Origin: Clostridia bacterium
Lineage (GTDB): Bacteria; Bacillota; Clostridia; UMGS1840; HGM11507
Assembly: GCA_017414505.1 (NCBI GenBank)
Contig: JAFQLQ010000031.1
Span: 62,001 to 126,000 of the forward strand
Direction: 5' to 3'
DNA length: 64,000 nucleotides
Shown here: positions 34,170 to 43,496 of the stretch, piece by piece
Position numbering within the stretch: position 1 is the stretch's first letter
How the letters are laid out: each line of letters opens with the position of its first letter
Made by a program: the position numbers and the translations under genes
Notes under the pieces: generated by a model
Database searches by the model: none
What the model was told of the DNA's origin: nothing
What the model saw: only the letters and a program-made list of their open reading frames with translations

Positions 34170-35090
34170 ATGAAGCAAGAAAGAATACCTATTCCGGAAT
34201 TTGACGGTGAATATGTAAATATATATGCCCCTCAGGGGGATGTTTATAACGGAATTGAAATAAACGGACTTGTAAAAGGCAATTTTTATAAAGAGTGGAT
34301 TACCAATGATTTTTCCATTTTAAAAGATGGAGACAAATGGCATATGGTTGGCATTACAACTCCGAAAACGACCGGTTTTGTGGATGAATTCGAATACAAT
34401 CCGGATACTGTACATGGGGCAGAAAATCAGCTTTTTCACTGTGTTGCACAGGGCGATAATTTTTCTGATATTTTTTATAGGGAATCCTTTTGTGAATGCA
34501 AAAAAATTCTTTATCCCGATGAAAGACCAAATGAGATTGCTGCAATTTGGGCTCCTCATCTTATGAAGTATAAGGATGTGTATAATGTTATTTACAGTCC
34601 TTGTGAATTCAGAAGAGCAGTTTCTGCTGATTTTGATAAATGGGAATTAAAACCGTATTTGTTCAAAACGGAATTCTTTGCTGCCCGTGATCCTTATATT
34701 TATGAAGAAAACGGAATCTTTTATTTAATTTATACAGAGGATAAATACCTTAAATACCGAATTTCCGAGGATATGGAAACCTGGTCGGATGAGAAAATTA
34801 TGCAAACAATGCCCTTTGAAAAGGGCTCTGTTGAATCGCCGTTTTTTATGAAAAAAGACGAATATTATTATTTGTTCTGGAGCATTTTTGACGGTGAAAA
34901 CGGCTGCTATGATAACCGTACCTTTGTGTTTGCCTCGAAAACCATTGATGGATTTGACGGAAAAGCACCCCTTACTGTTTTAAAAGCGCACGCTCCCGAA
35001 ATTGTTCGTGATAACGACGGTTCATATTATTTGCTAAGCGTGTTTTATCCCGGTAACGGTATAAGTGCAGTAAAATTAAAATGGATTTAA
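34170..35090 (+). CDS. GH43-like five-bladed propeller glycoside hydrolase family protein
   Basis: A 306-residue protein with the motif layout of the GH43/GH32 beta-propeller clan. An early aspartate, D47 (ITNDFSILKDGDKWHMVG), could be the catalytic base. RDP at 173-175 (AARDPYIYEENGIFYLIYTE) fits the transition-state motif, and E222 (GSVESPFFMKKDEYYYLFW) fits the acid. Repeated WxPH, FYLIYTE and YYYLFWS strands mark the blades. There is no signal peptide, so it is cytoplasmic and would act on imported oligosaccharides. The start follows AAGGAG by 7 bases. It is inserted between nusB and xseA, an unexpected place for a carbohydrate gene. Confidence 0.75.
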   Translation: MKQERIPIPEFDGEYVNIYAPQGDVYNGIEINGLVKGNFYKEWITNDFSILKDGDKWHMVGITTPKTTGFVDEFEYNPDTVHGAENQLFHCVAQGDNFSDIFYRESFCECKKILYPDERPNEIAAIWAPHLMKYKDVYNVIYSPCEFRRAVSADFDKWELKPYLFKTEFFAARDPYIYEENGIFYLIYTEDKYLKYRISEDMETWSDEKIMQTMPFEKGSVESPFFMKKDEYYYLFWSIFDGENGCYDNRTFVFASKTIDGFDGKAPLTVLKAHAPEIVRDNDGSYYLLSVFYPGNGISAVKLKWI

Positions 35091-35112
35091 TTTAAGAAGA
35101 GAGTGTAGTTAA

Positions 35113-36294
35113 TTGCAGATTTTAAGTGTTTCACAGCTTAACACATATATAAAATCATATATAGATTCGAATCCTGTTTTTTCGAATCTTTTTATCCGGG
35201 GTGAGTTGTCTAATTTCAAGCTTCACAGCTCCGGACATTGTTATATGACTCTTAAAGATGAAAACAGCGTTATAAAAGCTGTAATGTTCAGAAGCTCGGC
35301 AAGCGGACTGAAATTTATGCCGGAAAACGGCATGAAAGTTATTGTTGAAGCTCGCTTATCTGTTTACGACAGAGACGGTGCTTATCAGCTTTATATAAAT
35401 GATATGCAGCCGGACGGTATCGGTGCTTTGCATATACAGTTTAATCAGCTTAAAGAAAAACTCGAAAATGAAGGGCTTTTCAGAGATGAAAATAAAAAAA
35501 GTATTCCTCAGATTCCTGCAGCAGTAGGAGTTGTTACTTCTGAAACCGGTGCGGCTGTAAGGGATATTTTAAATATTTTAAAAAGGCACCGTCCGGATGT
35601 TAACATTATTTTGTATCCTGCCCTTGTTCAGGGCGACGGAGCTTCTGAATCTATCGTCAAGGGTATAAAAATTCTTAACGAAAAGAACGTTGATGTTATA
35701 ATAATAGGCAGAGGCGGAGGTTCACTTGAGGATTTGTGGTGCTTTAATGAGGAATGTGTAGCAAGAGCAGTTTTTCAATCCCATGTTCCGGTAATTTCTG
35801 CGGTAGGGCACGAAACCGATTTTACAATTTCGGATTTTGTTGCAGATTTGAGAGCTCCTACACCATCAGCTGCGGCAGAGCTTTGTTCGCTTTCAATTGA
35901 TGAAATAAACAGTTATTTAAAAGGTGTTCAGCTGCGTTTTAATGAATTGTTAAAAGCGGTTGTTGCACGTAAAAAATCACAGTTTTCATTACTTAAGAAC
36001 AATTATTTTCTTAATAATCCTGGAATAATTTTGGAAAATCGTTCAATAAGATGTGATGAACTCCGGACAAATCTTTCCAATAGCTTTAAAAATAAGCTTA
36101 ATAAAGAAAAGCAGAGAACAGCTGTTGCAGTTTCAAAGCTTGATGCTTTAAGTCCGCTTAAAATTATAAAAAAAGGTTATGCTTATGTGGAAAACAGTGA
36201 TAATAAAATTATTACATCTTCATCGCAGTTAAAAAAGAATGATAAAATTTCACTTTATTTTGCCGATGGTAAAAAAGAGTGTGAAGTGTTATAA
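35113..36294 (+). CDS. xseA: Exodeoxyribonuclease VII large subunit
   Basis: Catalytic subunit of the single-strand-specific exonuclease VII used in repair. The 393 residues have an N-terminal OB fold (SVSQLNTYIKSYIDSNPVF, then GHCYMTLKDENSVIKAVMF) and the catalytic core GVVTSETGAAVRDIL and GRGGGSLEDLWCFNEE. A helical region follows. The start is a TTG at 35113 behind GAAGAGAGTG; no upstream ATG fits. It is followed after 12 bases by xseB. Confidence 0.95.
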   Translation: MQILSVSQLNTYIKSYIDSNPVFSNLFIRGELSNFKLHSSGHCYMTLKDENSVIKAVMFRSSASGLKFMPENGMKVIVEARLSVYDRDGAYQLYINDMQPDGIGALHIQFNQLKEKLENEGLFRDENKKSIPQIPAAVGVVTSETGAAVRDILNILKRHRPDVNIILYPALVQGDGASESIVKGIKILNEKNVDVIIIGRGGGSLEDLWCFNEECVARAVFQSHVPVISAVGHETDFTISDFVADLRAPTPSAAAELCSLSIDEINSYLKGVQLRFNELLKAVVARKKSQFSLLKNNYFLNNPGIILENRSIRCDELRTNLSNSFKNKLNKEKQRTAVAVSKLDALSPLKIIKKGYAYVENSDNKIITSSSQLKKNDKISLYFADGKKECEVL

Positions 36295-36306
36295 AGGTGA
36301 CCGAAT

Positions 36307-36513
36307 ATGAAAGATTTTGAAAAAAATATACTTGAACTTGAAAAAATAGTAAAAAAACTTGAGGACGACAAAATAACTCTTACCGAATCCATTGAACTTT
36401 ATGAAAAAGGAATCAATCTTTCGGCAAAACTTCAAAAAGCGCTTGAAACTGCGGAAGGCAAGCTGACTGTGCTCGAAAATAATTCCAGTAAGGATGAAAC
36501 CTATGAATTTTAA
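36307..36513 (+). CDS. xseB: Exodeoxyribonuclease VII small subunit
   Basis: A 68-residue helical partner of XseA. The sequence FEKNILELEKIVKKLEDDKITLTESIELYEKG... is the family hallmark (only partly quoted). Its end overlaps ispA by 11 bases, the usual clostridial order xseA-xseB-ispA-dxs. Confidence 0.93.
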   Translation: MKDFEKNILELEKIVKKLEDDKITLTESIELYEKGINLSAKLQKALETAEGKLTVLENNSSKDETYEF

Positions 36514-37375
36514 TGAAGAATATTCAAAAAGAAAAGAGTTTGTAGAAAACTATTTGTTTAACGATTTTAAAAATAAAAATTATCCGTATAGAACCATAGT
36601 AGACGCAATGGAATACAGTGTTGTGTGCGGCGGAAAAAGAATAAGACCGGTACTTATGCTAGCCTGCTATAATCTTTTTAAAGATAACAGCGAAGAAATA
36701 TTGCCGTTTTGTGCCGCAATGGAATATATTCACACATATTCTCTTATACACGATGATTTGCCCTGTATGGATAATGATGATTTAAGACGCGGAATGCCTA
36801 CCTCTCACATTAAATTCGGCGAAGCAATAGCAACACTTGCCGGAGATGCACTGCTTAATTTTGCGTTTGAAAAGGCGTTAACGTGTAAATTATCAAATAC
36901 CTTAGAGGCTTTAAAATGTCTGGCAGAAGCTTCCGGCAAAGACGGAATGATTGGCGGTCAGGTAATTGATATTGAAAATGAAAATAAGAAAATTGATATA
37001 GATTTATTAAAAACTTTGCAGGCACTAAAAACAGGAGCACTTCTTTCTGCATCTTGTGAAATTGGTGCAATTCTTGGTAATGCAAATGATTACGAAAGAG
37101 AACTTCTTAAGAATTTTGGCCTGAAATTAGGTCTTGCATTTCAGATAAAAGATGATATTCTTGATGTGGAATCAAGTCCTGAAATTCTTGGAAAACCAAT
37201 TGGTAGTGATGAAAGAAATGAGAAAAGCACATTTGTTTCATTATATGGAATAGAAAAATGCAGGGAACTTGTAACCGAACTTACATACGAGGCAGCTTCC
37301 AATTTGGAAATTTTTGGCGAGAAAGCTGAGTTTTTAAAAGAACTTGCTATGTATTTGCTTTCAAGAGACAGATAA
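36503..37375 (+). CDS. ispA: Polyprenyl (farnesyl) diphosphate synthase
   Basis: Condenses IPP with allylic diphosphates, probably to farnesyl diphosphate for undecaprenyl lipid and quinone supply. The 290 residues carry the first aspartate-rich motif DDLPCMDNDDLRRG (residues 84-97), GGKRIRP near 43-49, and the second DDILD near 220. The ATG at 36503 is 8 bases behind AAGGA; an ATG at 36494 overlaps that site. It is cotranscribed with xseB and dxs. Confidence 0.93.
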   Translation: MNFNEEYSKRKEFVENYLFNDFKNKNYPYRTIVDAMEYSVVCGGKRIRPVLMLACYNLFKDNSEEILPFCAAMEYIHTYSLIHDDLPCMDNDDLRRGMPTSHIKFGEAIATLAGDALLNFAFEKALTCKLSNTLEALKCLAEASGKDGMIGGQVIDIENENKKIDIDLLKTLQALKTGALLSASCEIGAILGNANDYERELLKNFGLKLGLAFQIKDDILDVESSPEILGKPIGSDERNEKSTFVSLYGIEKCRELVTELTYEAASNLEIFGEKAEFLKELAMYLLSRDR

Positions 37376-37394
37376 AATATTGTGAGGAAATCAA

Positions 37395-39236
37395 ATGGTA
37401 CTTCTGGATAAAATTAATAATTCTGGTGATCTTAAAAAACTTAATAATGAACAGCTTAAGCTTTTATCGGAAGAAATAAGAGAATTCCTTATTGATAACG
37501 TATCCGAAACAGGCGGGCATCTTGCATCCAATTTAGGGGTGGTTGAGCTTACTGTGGCTCTTAATAAGGTGTTTGACTTTTCTAAGGACAGAATTATTTT
37601 TGATGTCGGTCACCAATGTTATGTGCATAAAATTTTAACCGGCAGAAAGGATTCATTTTCAGAACTTCGTAAGCTGGGCGGAATATCCGGATTTCCCAAA
37701 GTGAAAGAAAGTGTTTATGACAGTTTTGATACAGGACACAGCTCGAATTCCATATCTGTAGCGCTTGGTATGAAGCGCGGATTCAAGGCGCAGGGGGATA
37801 ACCGCAATGTAATTGCGCTTATTGGCGACGGTTCGCTTGGCGGTGGTATGGTTTTTGAGGCTCTTAATGACCTTGGAAATACCAAGGAAAATGTTATGAT
37901 TATCCTTAACGATAATCAGATGTCTATCTCTCAGAACAAAGCAAGTATAAGTAAATATCTTAATAAAGTAAGAACAGGTAATTCCTATATTGATGCCAAA
38001 TTTCATATAGAAAATATATTTTCAAAAACTCCGAAAATAAGAAAATTTGTAAAAAATTCAAAGAATTTTGTAAAAAGATTATTCATCAACAGCTCTATTT
38101 TTGAGGAGCTTGGAATAAAATATTACGGTCCCTTTGACGGGCATAATATTGATGAGCTTATAGAGGTTTTTGAAAACAGTAAGCAGATTAAAGAACCGTT
38201 CATAATCCACGTTAAAACCGTAAAAGGTAAAGGTTATCCTTTTGCTGAGAATGTTCCGGAAAAATTTCACGGAATCAGCCCCTTTGATAAACAAACCGGC
38301 AATATAATCGGTGGCGCAAAAGAGGATTATTCATATGTTTTCGGCAAAAAGCTTATAAAGCTTGCCGAACAGAACGAAAAAATAGTTGCAATAAGTGCTG
38401 CTATGCCTTCGGGTACAGGTCTTAACGAATTTAAAAAACGCTTTTGGAACCGCTTTTACGATGTGGGAATTGCGGAGCAGCACGCAGTATCAATGTGCGG
38501 AGGTCTTGCGGCGACCGGTCTTGTTCCGGTTTTTGCGGTTTATTCATCTTTTTTGCAACGTGGTTTTGATCAGATAATTACAGATGTTTGTCTTATGAAT
38601 CTTCATGTTGTGTTTGCGATAGACCGTGCGGGAGTGGTAGGGCAGGACGGGGAAACGCATCAGGGCCTTTTTGATATTGCTTATCTGTCTATGATTCCCA
38701 ATCTTACTATTCTTGCTCCCTGCGATTATAATGAGCTTGAAAATATGCTTGATTATGCGGTAAATAAGATAAATTCACCGGTCGCAATAAGATATCCGAG
38801 AGGTGTTCAGAAAACGGAAATTTCTTTTTCAAGAGAGTTTAATGAGTTAAAAGCAATTGTTGAAAAAGAAGGGAACGATTTAACTGTTGTTGCAGAGGGA
38901 AGTATGGTCTCCGATGCTCTGGAAATTGCAGAAATTCTTGAAAACAATGGGATTTCCTGTGAGGTTGTAAATGTAAGAGTAATTAAGCCGCTTGATATGG
39001 AAACGATATTAAAATCCGCCGATAAAACAAAGCGTGTAGTTACTATGGAAAATGGAATGCTTTCGGGCGGAATGGGGCAGAGAATTGCAAATATGCTCAC
39101 GGATGACGTAAAAGTACTGACCAAAGGTTACGATGATAAATTTCTTGAACACGGAAAGCCTGATGAACTTAAAAAACTATGTAAAATGGATAGCAAAAGT
39201 ATTTCCGTGGAAATAAAAGAGGTGTTTGGACTTTGA
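37395..39236 (+). CDS. dxs: 1-deoxy-D-xylulose-5-phosphate synthase
   Basis: A thiamine-diphosphate enzyme, first in the MEP pathway, condensing pyruvate and glyceraldehyde-3-phosphate. Active-site motifs are ETGGHLASNLG (H42), VGHQCYVHKILTGR (71-84), the TPP loop GDGSLGGGMVFEALN, and VGIAEQHAVSMCGGLA in the pyrimidine domain. The 613-residue length is normal. The start follows GTGAGGA. Its last bases overlap the TTG start of tlyA. ispE of the same pathway is at 27486. Confidence 0.95.
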   Translation: MVLLDKINNSGDLKKLNNEQLKLLSEEIREFLIDNVSETGGHLASNLGVVELTVALNKVFDFSKDRIIFDVGHQCYVHKILTGRKDSFSELRKLGGISGFPKVKESVYDSFDTGHSSNSISVALGMKRGFKAQGDNRNVIALIGDGSLGGGMVFEALNDLGNTKENVMIILNDNQMSISQNKASISKYLNKVRTGNSYIDAKFHIENIFSKTPKIRKFVKNSKNFVKRLFINSSIFEELGIKYYGPFDGHNIDELIEVFENSKQIKEPFIIHVKTVKGKGYPFAENVPEKFHGISPFDKQTGNIIGGAKEDYSYVFGKKLIKLAEQNEKIVAISAAMPSGTGLNEFKKRFWNRFYDVGIAEQHAVSMCGGLAATGLVPVFAVYSSFLQRGFDQIITDVCLMNLHVVFAIDRAGVVGQDGETHQGLFDIAYLSMIPNLTILAPCDYNELENMLDYAVNKINSPVAIRYPRGVQKTEISFSREFNELKAIVEKEGNDLTVVAEGSMVSDALEIAEILENNGISCEVVNVRVIKPLDMETILKSADKTKRVVTMENGMLSGGMGQRIANMLTDDVKVLTKGYDDKFLEHGKPDELKKLCKMDSKSISVEIKEVFGL

Positions 39237-40036
39237 ATAACGAAAAAGTCAGAGTAGATATTCTTCTTGCTGAAAAAGGGCTTTGTGATAGCCGTGAAAA
39301 GGCTAAAAGTCTTATAATGGCAGGAGTAGTTTATATTGATGAGCAAAGGGTGGATAAAGCTGGTACTTTTGTTTCGCCTGATGTGAATCTTATTGTGCGT
39401 CAGAAGGATAAATATGTCAGCCGAGGTGGTTTGAAGCTTGAAAAATCAATGGAAAATTTTCCAATAGACTTAAATGGTAAGGTCTGTATGGATATCGGGG
39501 CTTCAACCGGCGGTTTTACAGACTGTATGCTTCAGAACGGAGCAAAAAAAGTGTATTCTGTTGATGTTGGATACGGTCAGCTTGCCTGGAAATTAAGAAC
39601 AGATGAACGTGTTGTGAATCTTGAGAGAACAAACATCCGTTACCTTGATAATACACTTATTACCGATGAAATTTCCTTTATTTCTATTGATGTTTCCTTC
39701 ATTTCGCTTAAGCTTGTTTTGCCAAAAGCCTGCGAGCTTTTATCGGATAACTGTCATCTTGTTGCGCTTATTAAACCGCAGTTTGAAGCAGGACGTGAAA
39801 AAGTGGGTAAAAAAGGTGTAGTAAGAGAAAAAAATGTTCATGCTGAGGTTATAGACAACGTTTGTAATTATGCAATAGAAAACGGTTTTTCTGTTGAAGC
39901 TCTGGAATATTCACCAATTAAAGGCCCTGAGGGAAATATCGAATATTTAGCTTTTATGACGAAAAATGACGAAAAGATAAGACCTGATATAGCCGAAATA
40001 GAAAACATTGTGGAAATTTCCCACCAAAATTTATAG
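39233..40036 (+). CDS. tlyA: TlyA family rRNA (cytidine-2'-O)-methyltransferase
   Basis: A 267-residue protein with an N-terminal S4 RNA-binding domain (RVDILLAEKGLCDSREKAK, residues 6-24) and an FtsJ-type methyltransferase domain (CMDIGASTGGFTDCML, around 84-99; then VDVGYGQLAWKLR). TlyA homologues methylate 16S and 23S rRNA. The TTG start overlaps the dxs stop (TTGA) behind AGAGGTG. It is part of the conserved dxs-tlyA-nadK-argR-recN run. Confidence 0.92.
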   Translation: MNNEKVRVDILLAEKGLCDSREKAKSLIMAGVVYIDEQRVDKAGTFVSPDVNLIVRQKDKYVSRGGLKLEKSMENFPIDLNGKVCMDIGASTGGFTDCMLQNGAKKVYSVDVGYGQLAWKLRTDERVVNLERTNIRYLDNTLITDEISFISIDVSFISLKLVLPKACELLSDNCHLVALIKPQFEAGREKVGKKGVVREKNVHAEVIDNVCNYAIENGFSVEALEYSPIKGPEGNIEYLAFMTKNDEKIRPDIAEIENIVEISHQNL

Positions 40037-40051
40037 AAATGAGTGATTTTA

Positions 40052-40909
40052 ATGAACTTTTCTGTGTGCGGTATAGTCTTTAATGCAGATTATAAAACTC
40101 ATTCAGATGCCTTAAAAAAGGTAATCAAAATACTTGAAAAAAATAAAAAAGAATACATAATTTTAAAAAATGATTCCATATATGATATAGAAAGCAGTTG
40201 TTTCAGAACACCGGAAGATTTTTACGGAAAATGTGATGTGATTATTGCTATGGGGGGAGACGGGACATTACTTACCGTAGCTCACAGCGCCTCCGAATAC
40301 AATATTCCTATTTTCGGTATAAATTTGGGGCATCTTGGATTTATGTCTGCCGTAGAGAAAAACGGTATTGACAGAATTACGGAATTTTTTGAAGGCAATT
40401 ACAAAACCGACGAAAGAATGATGCTGGATTGCGAAATAACTGAAAACGGCAAGGTTATACATAAATTGCGTTGCCTTAACGATGTTGTAATATCAAGAGG
40501 TTCGTATCCCAGAATGATAAATTTCAATATTTATATTGACGGAATTGAAGCGGAAAATTATACGGCAGACGGTTTGATTGTATCCACTCCTACCGGCTCT
40601 ACAGCATATTCTTTGTCTGCAGGAGGCCCCATAGCGGAACCGGATGAGAATGTAATTATAACAACTCCCATTTGCCCGCATTCCTTAAAATCACGTTCCA
40701 TAATTTCCGGCGGAAACAAAACAATTTCCATTGGATGTGACGGAAATTATAATAACTGTGCCTTTGTATCGGCAGACGGAAGAGATGCCATAAAGGTTAC
40801 ATCTGACTGTCAGATTACTGTAAAGCAGTCTGAAATAACAACGGTGTTTATTAAATTTGCAGATAAGAATTTTTACAAAATTTTAAAAGAAAAAATGTCT
40901 GAAAGATAA
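40052..40909 (+). CDS. nadK: NAD kinase
   Basis: Phosphorylates NAD to NADP. The 285 residues include GGDGT at 68-72 (IAMGGDGTLLTVAH), NLGHLGFMSA, the LNDVVISRG region and PTGSTAYSLSAGGP (around 172-185). The ATG at 40052 was chosen over a GTG at 40043 because the latter lies in the GAGTGAT ribosome-binding site. It is followed after 25 bases by argR. Confidence 0.95.
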   Translation: MNFSVCGIVFNADYKTHSDALKKVIKILEKNKKEYIILKNDSIYDIESSCFRTPEDFYGKCDVIIAMGGDGTLLTVAHSASEYNIPIFGINLGHLGFMSAVEKNGIDRITEFFEGNYKTDERMMLDCEITENGKVIHKLRCLNDVVISRGSYPRMINFNIYIDGIEAENYTADGLIVSTPTGSTAYSLSAGGPIAEPDENVIITTPICPHSLKSRSIISGGNKTISIGCDGNYNNCAFVSADGRDAIKVTSDCQITVKQSEITTVFIKFADKNFYKILKEKMSER

Positions 40910-40934
40910 TAAATTTTATTACCCGGAGGTAATT

Positions 40935-41387
40935 ATGAAGCGCAAAAGACAGCTTGCAATTTTGAACTTAATAGAAAAAGAAGATATCTCAACTCAGGAA
41001 GAACTGTCAAAACGGCTTACTGAGCTTGGTTTTAATGTTACTCAGGCAACAGTTTCAAGAGATATTAAGGAGCTTAAGCTTCTTAAAGTTCCATCCGGAA
41101 TAAAAGGTACAAAATATGGATTTTCCGGTGATTCTCTTGCAAAAAACGGTTCAAGTCCCCATAAATTTAATGTTATTATGTCGCAGGCTGTGCTTAACTG
41201 TGATTATGCCAATAATATGGTAATCGTAAAAACAATGCAGGGAATGGCGCAGGGAGTAGCTTTTGTAATTGATTCCCTTAATGATAAATCAATTATGGGT
41301 TCAATTGCCGGTGACGATACTATTTTTATAGTCACAAAAACCGAGGAGCTTGCAATGGCTCTTTGCGATGTAATTAAAAATCTGTAA
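40935..41387 (+). CDS. argR: Arginine repressor
   Basis: A 150-residue regulator with an N-terminal winged helix (RQLAILNLIEKEDISTQEEL, then NVTQATVSRDIKEL) and a C-terminal arginine-binding hexamerisation domain (SIMGSIAGDDTIFIVTK). It controls arginine synthesis and breakdown genes. The start follows CCGGAGG. The tlyA-nadK-argR-recN context is conserved in Firmicutes. No ARG box was recognised at argD. Confidence 0.94.
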   Translation: MKRKRQLAILNLIEKEDISTQEELSKRLTELGFNVTQATVSRDIKELKLLKVPSGIKGTKYGFSGDSLAKNGSSPHKFNVIMSQAVLNCDYANNMVIVKTMQGMAQGVAFVIDSLNDKSIMGSIAGDDTIFIVTKTEELAMALCDVIKNL

Positions 41388-41411
41388 TTTTAAAGGAAAG
41401 GAGTTAAGCCA

Positions 41412-43103
41412 ATGTTAAAAAGTCTGTCAATCTCAAATTTTGCAGTTATACTGAATGCTCAGGTTGATTTTGGAAAAGGGCTTAACATCCTTACCGGAGA
41501 AACAGGAGCAGGTAAATCCATAATAATTGATGCAATAAACGTAATTTTAGGAAACAGAGTTTCCAAAAATATTATCCGTTCCGGAATGGATAAAGCAAGA
41601 GCGGAAGCACTGTTTGATATAGATGAAAATGTAAAATCCGTTCTGGAAGAATTTGGAATAGAATGTGAAGATGACGAGCTTCTAATTTCAAGAGAAGTTA
41701 ATGCCGACGGGAAAAACAAGGTAAGAATAAATGGTTCCCTGTCTACCGTTTCCATTCTTAAGGAAATAGGGGAATACCTTATAAATATTCACGGTCAGCA
41801 CGACAATCAGGCACTTCTTCATGCGGATAAGCACATTGATATTCTCGACGGTTATGCAGAAAACGGAGAGCTTTTATCCAAATACAGAAATACATATAAT
41901 GAATTAAAAACCATAAAAAAAGAAATAGAAAAGCTGAGCCTTGATGAAGCTGAAAAAACAAGAATGATAAGTATTCTTAAATATGAAACAGAAGAGATTG
42001 AAAATGCGTCATTAAAAGAGGGCGAATTTGAAGAGCTCTCTGAAAAAAGAAATCTTCTTCAGAACAGTCAGAAAATTCTTGAAAATACCAAAAGAGCTTA
42101 TGAGGAGCTTTGCGGTTCGGAGGAATATAAATCTGCAACCGAGCAGCTGCAGGAGGCATTGCGCTTTGCCGATAAAGCAATGTCTTACGATGAAGGTTTA
42201 AAAACTGTAAGGGATAAAATTTCTGAGGCGTATTATTTAATAGAAGATGCTTCGGCAGAGTTAAGCGAATACGCAGAAAAATTCGACTTCAGCAACGAAG
42301 ATATAAATTATATCGAGAAACGTTTTGACGAAATAAATAAATTAAAATCAAAATACGGCTCTTCTTATGAAGAGATAATGGAATATTACGAGCGTTCCTT
42401 AGCTGAGCTTGAAAAGCTTGAAAAATCTGAAATAAGTAAAGAAAAGCTTAATGAAGATTATATTAATAAAAAGGACGAGCTGAAAAATATTGCCCTGGAA
42501 ATACACAAGGTAAGAACATCAGCAGGTCTTAAGCTCAGTAAAAGAATTGTTGAAGAGCTTACGGAGCTTAATATGCCGAATGTAGTGTTTGAAATCAAGG
42601 TTCTTAAAAAAGAAGAATTCAATGAAAAAGGCATGGATGAAGTTGAATTTCTTATTTCGGCAAATGCAGGTCAGCAAGCCGGCCCGCTTTCTAAAATTGC
42701 ATCCGGCGGAGAGCTTTCAAGAGTTATGCTTGCAATAAAATCCGCAATGTTCGATAACAACGATGTAGATACTCTTATTTTTGATGAAATAGATACCGGT
42801 GTAAGCGGCAGAGCGGCGCAGAAAATTGCAGAAAAGCTGTATAAAGTTTCTCTTAACAGACAGGTTCTTTGTGTAACCCATCTGCCACAGATTGCCGCAA
42901 TGTCTGATAATCATTATCTTATAGAAAAAAATCAGACTGGCGATAAGGTGGAAACAACCGCAAAATTACTGTCGGAGGAAGAAAAAACGGATGAAATTTC
43001 AAGAATAATAGGCGGAGTTCAGATAAATGAGAACACCAGAATCAGCGCAAGGGATATGTTAACGCAGTCCTGCGAATATAAAATGAGGGAGAAAAATGGT
43101 TAG
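41412..43103 (+). CDS. recN: DNA repair protein RecN
   Basis: An SMC-like ATPase that acts early in double-strand break repair. The 563 residues have Walker A GETGAGKS at 29-36, a central coiled coil (about 150-380), the signature region KIASGGELSRVMLAIK and Walker B LIFDEIDTGVSG near 455. The start follows GGAAAGGAG. It overlaps the following rseC-like gene by 8 bases. The spoIVB-spo0A pair that follows recN in many spore formers is not here. Confidence 0.95.
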   Translation: MLKSLSISNFAVILNAQVDFGKGLNILTGETGAGKSIIIDAINVILGNRVSKNIIRSGMDKARAEALFDIDENVKSVLEEFGIECEDDELLISREVNADGKNKVRINGSLSTVSILKEIGEYLINIHGQHDNQALLHADKHIDILDGYAENGELLSKYRNTYNELKTIKKEIEKLSLDEAEKTRMISILKYETEEIENASLKEGEFEELSEKRNLLQNSQKILENTKRAYEELCGSEEYKSATEQLQEALRFADKAMSYDEGLKTVRDKISEAYYLIEDASAELSEYAEKFDFSNEDINYIEKRFDEINKLKSKYGSSYEEIMEYYERSLAELEKLEKSEISKEKLNEDYINKKDELKNIALEIHKVRTSAGLKLSKRIVEELTELNMPNVVFEIKVLKKEEFNEKGMDEVEFLISANAGQQAGPLSKIASGGELSRVMLAIKSAMFDNNDVDTLIFDEIDTGVSGRAAQKIAEKLYKVSLNRQVLCVTHLPQIAAMSDNHYLIEKNQTGDKVETTAKLLSEEEKTDEISRIIGGVQINENTRISARDMLTQSCEYKMREKNG

Positions 43104-43491
43104 CAGCGGTTATGTTAAAGAAGTAAAAAGCAACGGTACTGCTGTTGTGGTATTTAAAAGAGAAAGCGCCTGCGGAGGCAACTGTGCTTCATGTTCAGGT
43201 TGTGCCGCATTAGAGCTCGAAGCCATTGTTGTAAATAAGATAGGAGCATCCCGGGGCGACTATGTAACGGTGGAATCCGAAACAAAAGATGTGCTTTTGT
43301 CGGCATTTATTTTGTATATGGTTCCGGTTTTTATCTTTATTGCCGCTTATCTTATTTTTGAAAAATTCGGTAACACAGCAGCTCTTATAGCTGCGGCATT
43401 GTGCTTTTTGTTATCCTTTGTTTTTGCAAAAATACGCGGCAGAAAAATTGACGGAAATGTTAAAATCACTGAAATTATAAAACGGAGATGA
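43096..43491 (+). CDS. SoxR-reducing system protein RseC family
   Basis: A 131-residue membrane protein of the RseC/MucC family. The N-terminal cytoplasmic part has cysteines at 26, 30, 33 and 36 (ACGGNCASCSGC), and two membrane helices follow (about 66-89 and 92-112). Family members are linked to Rnf complexes or redox control of SoxR. No rnf genes are near. It lies between recN and a P-loop ATPase with overlaps on both sides. Confidence 0.87.
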   Translation: MVSSGYVKEVKSNGTAVVVFKRESACGGNCASCSGCAALELEAIVVNKIGASRGDYVTVESETKDVLLSAFILYMVPVFIFIAAYLIFEKFGNTAALIAAALCFLLSFVFAKIRGRKIDGNVKITEIIKRR

Positions 43492-43496
43492 TTTTT

